A program made the translations under genes and the position numbers. From Clostridia bacterium (GTDB lineage Bacteria > Bacillota > Clostridia > Oscillospirales > CAG-272): a stretch of 15,087 nt of DNA. Of the stretch, positions 1-4,360 are shown one piece after another. The stretch is from positions 1 through 15,087 of the forward strand of contig CAADYQ010000008.1 in assembly GCA_900753295.1 (NCBI GenBank), written 5' to 3'. The notes under the pieces are model-generated. The model was not told the DNA's origin. It saw only the letters and a program-made list of their open reading frames with translations, and ran no database searches. Each line of letters opens with the position of its first letter. Within the stretch, counting starts at the first letter, position 1.

Positions 1-51
1 AGCCTTCCCATGTCTGGGAAGGTGGCGCGCGAAGCGCGACGGATGAGGAGG
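1..51 (+). repeat. 51-bp double-hairpin interspersed repeat, copy 1
   Basis: First of five copies in the window. It opens with a perfect stem (CCTTCCCA / TGGGAAGG, loop TGTC), continues with a second stem (CGCGC / GCGCG, loop GAA) and ends in GACGGATGAGGAGG. It is identical over all 51 bases to the copies at 2351-2401 (inverted) and 2687-2737. It begins at the first base of the window, so any partner copy to its left is out of view. No coding function is supported; short reading frames through this repeat are shadows. Confidence 0.9.
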
Positions 52-60
52 GAAAAATCA

Positions 61-86
61 AAGATTTTCGCGTCAGCGGAAATCTT
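61..86. repeat. Terminal-type hairpin next to 51-bp repeat copy 1
   Basis: AAGATTTTCGC (61-71) pairs with GCGGAAATCTT (76-86) around the loop GTCA, with one T opposite G. The same hairpin type flanks the other 51-bp repeats at 2319-2342 and 7481-7504, so it belongs to the repeat family rather than to a gene. No run of T follows it, so a terminator role is not supported. Confidence 0.75.
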
Positions 87-90
87 CCTT

Positions 91-117
91 AGCTTCTCGT
101 GTCTGGGAAGGTGACGC
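91..117 (+). repeat. Left part of a split, diverged 51-bp repeat
   Basis: These 27 bases align with the first 28 bases of the 51-bp repeat with one deleted base and three substitutions; the core TGTCTGGGAAGGTG is intact. The matching right part, GACGGAT-A-GAGGAGG, lies at 214-228 and is followed, as in other copies, by a GATTTCGC hairpin (239-258). The 96 bases between the two parts hold the structured-RNA candidate, so this looks like one repeat copy interrupted by another element. Confidence 0.65.
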
Positions 118-132
118 TTACGGTTTAGATGC

Positions 133-213
133 GCTTGGGGTCAAGGCGCGCAAGCGACTTGACGTGGCGGGGCAACTGAACTTTAATATTTTATCAAAAC
201 TAAATTCCCCGCC
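133..213 (+). ncRNA. Two-stem structured motif, copy R1 (candidate RNA or hairpin element)
   Basis: Stem 1 is GTCAAG (140-145) with CTTGAC (158-163), enclosing CGC/GCG and a GCAA loop. Two bases later stem 2 is GGCGGGG (166-172) with CCCCGCC (207-213) around a 34-base loop that starts CAACTGAAC. The homologous copy at 2979-3057 has the same layout, the same 34-base loop length and double substitutions that keep pairing: C142-G161 here is T-A there, and G169-C210 here is A-T there. I do not recognise the family. Transcription and strand are unproven; strand is given by the reading that lets the two copies align. Confidence 0.5.
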
Positions 214-258
214 GACGGATAGAGGAGGACATTAAAGGATTTCGCGCAAGCGAAATCT
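214..258 (+). repeat. Right part of the split 51-bp repeat plus terminal hairpin
   Basis: GACGGAT-A-GAGGAGG (214-228) matches the last 14 bases of the 51-bp repeat with one inserted base. It is followed after about ten bases by the hairpin GATTTCGC / GCGAAATC with loop GCAA. The same order (GAGGAGG, short spacer with TTAA, GATTT hairpin) is seen at 2731-2767 and 7807-7843. Confidence 0.65.
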
Positions 259-290
259 TCCTCTCATCCGCACAGCGATATATCACTTCT

Positions 291-335
291 AAAAACTCGC
301 CCGGTCCTTCGCATTTATGTGCGTCAGACCGGGCG
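291..335 (-). terminator. Rho-independent terminator of the transketolase operon
   Basis: On the minus strand a perfect 9-bp stem, CGCCCGGTC (from 335-327) with GACCGGGCG (from 306-298), is followed by AGTTTTT (297-291). It starts 13 bases after the stop codon of the second transketolase gene. The loop has a small inner stem (CGCA/TGCG). Position, stem strength and T run together make this a convincing intrinsic terminator. Confidence 0.9.
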
Positions 336-348
336 GATATCTATTATC

Positions 349-1296
349 TTATTTCATTTTTATCGCGGCTTTTGCCTTTTCTGCGATATGTGCGGGGGTG
401 AGTCCGTACATCTCAAGCAGTGCGGGGACCTTGCCGGAGCGTCCGAAGCTGTCCTCAACGCCCACGCGGAGCACGGGGACGGGGCGGCGCTCGCACACGA
501 CCTCGCTCACAGCGGAGCCGAGTCCGCCGATGATATTGTGTTCCTCGGCGGTGACTATGGCGCCGGTCTCGGCGGCACAGGCGGCGATGTTATCGGCGTC
601 TATCGGTTTGATGGTGTGAACGTTGACCACGCGCGCGGAAATGCCCTCGGCGTCGAGCATTTTTGCTGCCTCAAGCGCCATTGCAACGGTGATGCCCGTT
701 GCCATTATGGTAACATCCTTACCGTCGCGCAGGACGATGTTTTTGCCGAACTCAAACTTGTAGTCGTTCTTATCGAAAAGCACCGGAACGGCAAGTCTGC
801 CGAAGCGGAGGTAAACCGGACCGACATAGTTTATCGCCCACTCAACGGCGGCGCGCGCCTCGGTAGCATCGGCGGGATCGACTATCGCCATGCCCGGAAT
901 GGTGCGCATGGTGCCGATATCCTCAAGGCACTGGTGGGTCGCTCCGTCCTCGCCTACGGTGATGCCGGCGTGCGTTGCGCCGATCTTTACGTTAAGGTGA
1001 GGGTATGCGATGGAGTTTCTTATCTGCTCGAATGCGCGTCCTGCGGCGAACATCGCAAAGGTGGATGCAAACGGGATCTTTCCCGCGGCGGCAAGACCGG
1101 CGGCGACCGTCATCATATTGCCCTCGGCGATTCCGCAGTCAAAAAAGCGGTCGGGGAACTTCTTTTTGAAAACGCCTGTCTTTGTGGCGGCGGCAAGGTC
1201 GGCGTCAAGCACCACAAAGTCGTATTTATCGCCGAACTCTGCAAGCGCGTTGCCGTATGCCTCGCGCGTTGCGATCTTTTCAATCATTTCTGCCAT
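349..1296 (-). CDS. Transketolase, C-terminal subunit (pyrimidine-binding and C-terminal domains)
   Basis: This 315-residue protein is the second half of a split transketolase. With the N-terminal subunit encoded just upstream it should move two-carbon ketol units between sugar phosphates in the non-oxidative pentose phosphate pathway, in the cytoplasm, with thiamine diphosphate. The pyrimidine-binding domain fills about residues 8-170; FFDCGIAEGNM contains the glutamate (E58) that activates the cofactor, and GATHAGITVGEDGATHQ (106-122) holds the family histidines. The transketolase C-terminal domain follows from about 185 (VTIMATGITVAMALEAAKML). The start is set by AAGGAGGA eight bases upstream of the ATG; this site overlaps the stop codon of the upstream gene, so translational coupling is likely. 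1-deoxyxylulose-5-phosphate synthase is an alternative in the same fold, but a split protein of this size fits the Clostridia/archaeal transketolase pair. It is complete and intact. Confidence 0.95.
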   Translation of the reverse strand: MAEMIEKIATREAYGNALAEFGDKYDFVVLDADLAAATKTGVFKKKFPDRFFDCGIAEGNMMTVAAGLAAAGKIPFASTFAMFAAGRAFEQIRNSIAYPHLNVKIGATHAGITVGEDGATHQCLEDIGTMRTIPGMAIVDPADATEARAAVEWAINYVGPVYLRFGRLAVPVLFDKNDYKFEFGKNIVLRDGKDVTIMATGITVAMALEAAKMLDAEGISARVVNVHTIKPIDADNIAACAAETGAIVTAEEHNIIGGLGSAVSEVVCERRPVPVLRVGVEDSFGRSGKVPALLEMYGLTPAHIAEKAKAAIKMK

Positions 1297-1310
1297 TTCT
1301 GTGTCCTCCT

Positions 1311-2141
1311 TCAGTTAAGGGATGCGAGGATCTCTGCTCTCGCCTCGGCATATTCGGTGTCGTTGGGCGCTTTTCCGTGCCATCCGACCTGGTTTTCCAT
1401 AAAGGAAACGCCCTTGCCCTTGACCGAGTGAACGATAATGGCGGTGGGTCTGCCGTGGCACTCGCGTGCGGCGCGGAAGGCGGATTCAAGAGATTCGAAA
1501 TCGTGCGCATCGGCGTTGAGAACATTGAAGCCGAACGCCTCGAATTTTTTGTCGTGAGGAGTGGGGTTCATGACGTCGGTGATCTTACCGTCGATCTGGA
1601 GACCGTTGAGGTCAAGAATGAAGCAGAGGTTGTCGAGCTTGTAGTGCGCGGCAAACATTGCAGCCTCCCAGACCTGACCCTCTTCGGATTCGCCGTCGCC
1701 GATGATGGCGTATGTGCGGTAGTCCTTTTTGTCGATCTTGGCGGCAAGAGCCATTCCGCAGGCGGCGGAAACGCCGAGTCCCAGCGAGCCGGTGGTCATA
1801 TCGACTCCGGGGGTGTGCTTCATGTCGGGATGACCCTGAAGATATGAGTCAGCCTGACGGAGCGTGAGGAGATCCTCCTTGGGGAAGTATCCCTTTTCGG
1901 CAAGCACCGCGTAAAGCGCGGGCGCGGTGTGTCCCTTTGAAAGCACCAGCCTGTCGCGGTTGGGGTTTTTGGGATCCTTGGGGTCAACGTTCATTTCTTC
2001 AAAATAAAGATATGTTACAACGTCGGCAATAGAGAGCGATCCGCCCGGGTGACCGGATGCGGCGGCATGTGTGCCGTCAAGCACGCCAAGGCGAACCGCC
2101 GCGGCGTGTCTTTTAAGCTCGTTGAGCTTTGACTGTTCCAT
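1311..2141 (-). CDS. Transketolase, N-terminal subunit (ThDP pyrophosphate-binding domain)
   Basis: First gene of the two-gene transketolase operon, 276 residues, the usual size for the separate N-terminal subunit. It binds the pyrophosphate of thiamine diphosphate and, as a complex with the C-terminal subunit, performs the pentose phosphate pathway ketol transfer. The cofactor motif runs from GDGESEEGQ (148-156) to DLNGLQIDG (177-185), with N179 as the metal-binding asparagine. Substrate and cofactor histidines are visible in SGHPGG (H31), LSKGHTAPA (H71) and LQGHPD (H104). A GGAGGA site precedes the ATG. Only 14 bases separate its stop from the partner's start. It is transcribed from the consensus promoter at 2179-2207, which leaves a leader of about 30 nt with no room for a riboswitch. 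Repeat elements lie on both sides of the operon but outside its promoter and terminator. Confidence 0.95.
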   Translation of the reverse strand: MEQSKLNELKRHAAAVRLGVLDGTHAAASGHPGGSLSIADVVTYLYFEEMNVDPKDPKNPNRDRLVLSKGHTAPALYAVLAEKGYFPKEDLLTLRQADSYLQGHPDMKHTPGVDMTTGSLGLGVSAACGMALAAKIDKKDYRTYAIIGDGESEEGQVWEAAMFAAHYKLDNLCFILDLNGLQIDGKITDVMNPTPHDKKFEAFGFNVLNADAHDFESLESAFRAARECHGRPTAIIVHSVKGKGVSFMENQVGWHGKAPNDTEYAEARAEILASLN

Positions 2142-2178
2142 TTTTGTCCTCCGTGATGGGGTATTTTATTACAGTATA

Positions 2179-2207
2179 ATTATAATGCAAAAAGACTTCG
2201 TTGTCAA
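2179..2207 (-). promoter_or_regulatory. Consensus sigma-A promoter for the transketolase operon
   Basis: On the minus strand a perfect -35 TTGACA (2207-2202) and a perfect -10 TATAAT (2184-2179) are separated by exactly 17 bases. Transcription should start near 2171-2173, about 30 bases before the ATG. A full match to both hexamers predicts strong constitutive expression. The array of repeat hairpins begins only about 20 bases upstream. Confidence 0.9.
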
Positions 2208-2225
2208 TAGGAAGTGGAGGAGAAT

Positions 2226-2312
2226 GCGGGATATCGCTTGCGCGAAGTGATATACGCCTGCGGCGTGTGATATATTTTGCTGTCGCAAAATGTGATATCC
2301 CGCTTCGCGGGA
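2226..2312. repeat. Array of four hairpins punctuated by GATAT
   Basis: GATAT occurs at 2230, 2249, 2269 and 2294, and each gap holds a short palindrome. They are a near-perfect 23-base palindrome from 2231; ACGCC/GGCGT; ATTTTGC/GCAAAAT (2274-2280 with 2285-2291); and TCCCGC/GCGGGA (2298-2303 with 2307-2312). The whole array is also an inverted repeat, because GCGGGATATC (2226-2235) pairs with GATATCCCGC (2294-2303). A remnant (GAAGTGATATATCGC read on the minus strand, 274-288) lies just past the transketolase terminator. Open reading frames through this array are spurious. Confidence 0.8.
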
Positions 2313-2350
2313 ATAAGGTAGATTTTCGCAAGCGGAAATCTATTAATTGC

Positions 2351-2401
2351 CCTCCTCATCCGTCGCGCTTCGCGCGCCACCTTCCCAGACATGGGAAGGC
2401 T
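2351..2401 (-). repeat. 51-bp double-hairpin repeat, copy 2 (inverted)
   Basis: Read on the minus strand it is identical at all 51 positions to copies 1 and 3. It is the left terminal inverted repeat of the MITE-like element at 2319-2770, with its AGCC end facing the interior. Confidence 0.9.
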
Positions 2402-2490
2402 TACAGACTCGCTTCTGCCGACAATCGGGGTGAGGATAACAGGGCAATTTTGTTTTTATACCGCTTATTTTATACTGTTATTATACAGCT

Positions 2491-2641
2491 ATATTGCATT
2501 ACTGAATATGATGCCTTATTAAATTACTGCCATACGATGATGCTAACCTATTGAAAATGCTATCTTACTGAATACGCTAACTTACTAAAGATGTTAACCT
2601 ATTGAAGATGTTAACCCACTGAATATGCTGTCTAACTAAAG
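2491..2641 (+). repeat. 17-bp tandem repeat array (about nine units)
   Basis: Units of 17 bases on the pattern ATGYTAACYTACTGAAK run without gaps from 2540 to 2641 (starts 2540, 2557, 2574, 2591, 2608, 2625). Two earlier units start at 2491 and 2508, and a degenerate 15-base unit lies between. The homologous spot in the second MITE-like element (near 7682-7715) has only two units. Neither strand encodes a plausible protein here. It behaves like a minisatellite inside the element. Confidence 0.85.
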
Positions 2642-2686
2642 GCTATTACTTTCTCCCCGTCCGTTGATGGAAGAGCGGATAACGGT

Positions 2687-2737
2687 AGCCTTCCCATGTC
2701 TGGGAAGGTGGCGCGCGAAGCGCGACGGATGAGGAGG
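2687..2737 (+). repeat. 51-bp double-hairpin repeat, copy 3
   Basis: Identical to copy 1 over 51 bases and forms the right terminal repeat of the MITE-like element at 2319-2770. It is followed by a TTAATG spacer and the hairpin GATTTCGCC / GGCGAAATC. Confidence 0.9.
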
Positions 2738-2795
2738 TAAGTTAATGGATTTCGCCGGGGCGAAATCTTCATTATTTTCATTCTCCATAGAAACT

Positions 2796-2826
2796 AAAAA
2801 AAGAGAGCAAATATAAATCTGCTCTC
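2796..2826 (-). terminator. Rho-independent terminator, probably for sigK
   Basis: On the minus strand GAGAGCA (2826-2820) pairs perfectly with TGCTCTC (2809-2803) around a 10-base loop and is followed at once by seven T (2802-2796). It is the first good intrinsic terminator downstream of sigK and would give that transcript a 3' untranslated region of roughly 260 to 290 nt, which contains the about 70-bp repeats and the R2 motif in antisense. Confidence 0.85.
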
Positions 2827-2960
2827 ACTTCGCCGGGAATGTTCTTCATGTTCAGAAGAAACTTAAGCCGTGAAATATGGTATAAATCTGTACGCACTTC
2901 ACCGACAAGATACTTCATGTTCAGATGCAACTAAAGACGGGTAGTAGATATGACTCTGTA
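2811..2960 (+). repeat. About 70-bp imperfect tandem repeats, first cluster
   Basis: Two units start at 2811 and 2881 (ATATAAATCTG..CACTTC.CCG), and a third diverged unit starts near 2949 (ATATGACTCTG). Each full unit carries a small hairpin around ATGTTCA: TTCTTC/GAAGAA at 2842-2860 and a weaker one around the loop at 2917-2923. The same unit recurs at 7876-8067. No coding content is credible. Confidence 0.7.
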
Positions 2961-2978
2961 CCGTATGATAAATGTTGT

Positions 2979-3057
2979 CTTGGCGTTAAGACGCGTAGCG
3001 GCTTAACTCGGCAGGGTAACCGAACGTTGAAATCTGATTTATACTTTATTCCCTGCC
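2979..3057 (+). ncRNA. Two-stem structured motif, copy R2 (candidate RNA or hairpin element)
   Basis: Homolog of the motif at 133-213. Stem 1 is GTTAAG (2985-2990) with CTTAAC (3002-3007), enclosing CGC-GTA-GCG. Stem 2 is GGCAGGG (3010-3016) with CCCTGCC (3051-3057) around a 34-base loop starting TAACCGAAC. Compared with R1, one pair in each stem has changed on both sides (C-G to T-A, and G-C to A-T), and the purine mismatch G.A next to stem 1 has become A.G. Homology ends at the outer base of stem 2. It lies in the 3' region of sigK, on the opposite strand in this orientation. Confidence 0.5.
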
Positions 3058-3087
3058 TACCATCGGGGTATGAAGATATAAGTCTGC

Positions 3088-3780
3088 TCAAACGCCACCC
3101 GAGTTTAAAGAAGTCCGGAGGGTGGAGAGGGCGGATTTTTCGAGCCGGCTGACATAGGAACGTGAAATGCCGAGACGCGCGGCGACCTCGCGCTGCGTGA
3201 GCGGAGCCGAACCGCCCAGCCCGTAGCGCAGACGTATTATCTGCCGCTCGCGCTCACCGAGAACGGTGTCGACACAGGCGCGCACACGCGCACTGTCAAG
3301 CCGCAGATCGAGCTCCTCCGCCATGTTCTCCTCGCAGCTTATCACATCGATGTATGTAAGCGGATTTCCCTCGCGGTCGTAGTCGATGGCATCGTTTATC
3401 GAGACCTCGGACTGTAGCTTACGCTGAGAGCGGAAAAACATGAGGATCTCGTTTTGAATGCACTTTGCCGCATAGGTCGCAAAACGCGCTCCCTTGTTGA
3501 CATCAAAGCTGTCAACAGCCTTGATCAGCCCGAGCGTGCCGACGGAAACAAGATCCTCCTGCATGCTGCTGGAGGAATAGTACTTGCGCACGATGTGAGA
3601 CACGAGCCGCAGATTGTGAACGATCAGCCGCTCGCGCGCCGAGGCGTCGCCGCCCGCCGCCTTGAGAAAACACTGCCGCTCCTCGTCCTGAGACAGCGGA
3701 GGAGGAAAACCGCGCGGAGTGCCGATGCCGAGCATCACATGCAGAAAACGCGAAAGGATATTTATTAAATAGGAAAACAT
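3088..3780 (-). CDS. sigK: RNA polymerase sigma-K (pro-sigma-K), late mother-cell sporulation sigma factor
   Basis: This 230-residue sigma-70-family protein directs late mother-cell transcription during sporulation (coat and cortex genes in Bacillus). Residues 1-20 are hydrophobic (FSYLINILSRFLHVMLGIG) and precede FPPPLSQDEE, which aligns with FPQPLSSSEE of B. subtilis pro-sigma-K; this is the membrane-binding pro-sequence removed on activation. Region 2 covers about 52-120 (HNLRLVSHIVRKY, DLVSVGTLGLIKAVDSFD, FATYAAKCIQNEILMFFRSQRK). Region 4 ends with the helix-turn-helix LTQREVAARLGISRSYVSRLEKSAL. The reading frame is continuous, so no skin-type element interrupts it. GGGGAGGT lies eight bases before the ATG. 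A putative sigma-E promoter stands at 3833-3861. Sigma-E is the nearest alternative, but the RSQRKLQSEVSINDAIDYDREGN segment and the pro-sequence alignment favour sigma-K. Confidence 0.92.
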   Translation of the reverse strand: MFSYLINILSRFLHVMLGIGTPRGFPPPLSQDEERQCFLKAAGGDASARERLIVHNLRLVSHIVRKYYSSSSMQEDLVSVGTLGLIKAVDSFDVNKGARFATYAAKCIQNEILMFFRSQRKLQSEVSINDAIDYDREGNPLTYIDVISCEENMAEELDLRLDSARVRACVDTVLGERERQIIRLRYGLGGSAPLTQREVAARLGISRSYVSRLEKSALSTLRTSLNSGGV

Positions 3781-3793
3781 TTTGCCGCACCTC

Positions 3794-3824
3794 CCCGGAA
3801 ATTATCCGGGAGCCGATCGCTCCC
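3794..3824 (-). promoter_or_regulatory. Overlapping hairpins in the sigK leader
   Basis: GGGAGC (3808-3813) can pair with GCTCCC (3819-3824), and CCGGG (3806-3810) can pair with CCCGG (3794-3798). The two stems share bases 3808-3810, so they cannot form fully together. The second also covers the upstream part of the Shine-Dalgarno GGGGAGGT (3796-3789). This could influence sigK translation, but both stems are short. Confidence 0.35.
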
Positions 3825-3832
3825 ACATGATG

Positions 3833-3861
3833 ATTTTATGCCGTATGTGCCGCGCGATATG
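3833..3861 (-). promoter_or_regulatory. Putative sigma-E promoter of sigK
   Basis: On the minus strand the -35 region reads CATATC (3861-3856) and the -10 region reads CATAAAAT (3840-3833). The ATA to CATA distance is 17 bases, matching the known sigma-E pattern ATA-N16-18-CATANNNT. Transcription would begin near 3826, about 45 bases before the ATG. In B. subtilis sigK is transcribed by sigma-E and sigma-K, so the match is biologically expected. Confidence 0.6.
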
Positions 3862-3988
3862 CCGAACGGACGAAATGCTTTTTTGAATTTTGTTTGGTCA
3901 AAGTGTGCATTTGCGTGTCATAAAGAATAAACCCGTGGTAAATAATACCGCCGCGCCGCGATTTTTTATTAAATGTTTTCAAAAAGCG

Positions 3989-4017
3989 TTGCTTTAGGAG
4001 CGATTTTATGGTAAAAT
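3989..4017 (+). promoter_or_regulatory. Putative sigma-A promoter of the polysaccharide locus
   Basis: TTGCTT (3989-3994), a 17-base spacer and TAAAAT (4012-4017) form a reasonable vegetative promoter pointing at the O-antigen ligase-like gene. It would give a leader of about 337 nt, which holds a GCAGCCG/CGGCTGC hairpin and the 18-bp tandem array. It is the best candidate in the sigK-ligase gap, but is not a full consensus. Confidence 0.5.
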
Positions 4018-4069
4018 AGTTCTGTGTAAGCTGTGAGGAATGCCCATGCACTGTGCCACTCACGGCTCA

Positions 4070-4093
4070 CCATGCACCATGCCATGCACCACG
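4070..4093 (+). repeat. 12-bp tandem duplication in the leader
   Basis: CCATGCACCATG (4070-4081) is followed directly by CCATGCACCACG (4082-4093), and a further CCATGCAC lies at 4044-4051. The unit is short and imperfect. I see no gene in this stretch. Confidence 0.55.
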
Positions 4094-4146
4094 CACTGCG
4101 TGCACGGCAAGGACGATGCGCGACATTATATTTTTTCCCGTTATAT

Positions 4147-4169
4147 GCAGCCGACCGACATGCGGCTGC
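4147..4169 (+). promoter_or_regulatory. Leader hairpin, possible weak attenuator
   Basis: GCAGCCG (4147-4153) pairs perfectly with CGGCTGC (4163-4169) around nine bases and is followed by TCCGTTTTGTG. The T run is short and interrupted, so this is at best a weak terminator or attenuator in the leader of the polysaccharide locus. Confidence 0.3.
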
Positions 4170-4199
4170 TCCGTTTTGTGCGCCTAAACGGTTGATGCT

Positions 4200-4283
4200 C
4201 CAAACCGTTTGGCTCGCCCAAACCGTTTGGCTCGTCCAAACCGTTTGGCTCGTCCAAACCGTTTGGCTCGCCCAAACCGTTTG
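4200..4283 (+). repeat. 18-bp tandem repeat forming four consecutive hairpins
   Basis: CCAAACCGTTTGG recurs at an exact 18-base period from 4200, 4218, 4236 and 4254, with a truncated fifth copy at 4272; the linkers are CTCGC or CTCGT. Each GTTTGG pairs with the next CCAAAC across the five-base linker, giving four adjacent 6-bp hairpins separated by one C. Each unit is itself an odd palindrome (CCAAAC-C-GTTTGG). Degenerate units lie just outside (CCTAAACGGTTGA at 4183, CCAAAACGG at 4286). The array ends about 78 bases before the O-antigen ligase-like start. Frames reading ARPNRL or DEPNGL repeats through it are translation shadows. Confidence 0.85.
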
Positions 4284-4360
4284 TTCCAAAACGGAAGCGC
4301 ACGACAGCGGGAATGCCGCATCCGTCCGGGCTTGAATTTTTCAGAAAGGCGTAGAGTTTT

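Larger units (their letters stand above)
2319..2770. mobile_element. MITE-like inverted-repeat element, copy A
   Basis: The element is bounded by an outer hairpin (TAGATTTTCGC / GCGGAAATCTA, 2319-2342) and an inverted 51-bp repeat (2351-2401) on the left, and by a direct 51-bp repeat (2687-2737) and an outer hairpin (GATTTCGCC / GGCGAAATC, 2748-2767) on the right. The interior (2402-2686) has no credible gene and is homologous at both edges to that of the second element at 7481-7849; both start with an AGAYTCGCTTCTGCCGACAA box and end with TTGATGGAAG and GGATAAC. This architecture (terminal inverted repeats, no transposase, more than one copy, intergenic sites) resembles a MITE. I see no clear target-site duplication, so 'mobile' is inference. 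Confidence 0.6.

Noticed and set aside
319..1431. Long plus-strand frame of 370 codons opposite the transketolase genes
   Set aside because: It is antisense to two well-conserved enzymes with clear motifs and ribosome binding sites; GC-rich codon bias leaves few stops on the opposite strand.
2142..2178. Riboswitch or thiamine sensor ahead of the transketolase genes
   Set aside because: The promoter is only about 30 bases from the start codon, which leaves no room for a riboswitch.
2201..2554. Open reading frames of 60-117 codons running through the 51-bp repeat (both strands), also 2113-2392 and 7663-7848
   Set aside because: They translate the repeat itself, differ wildly in frame between copies, lack ribosome binding sites and are not conserved outside the repeat. 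They are artefacts.
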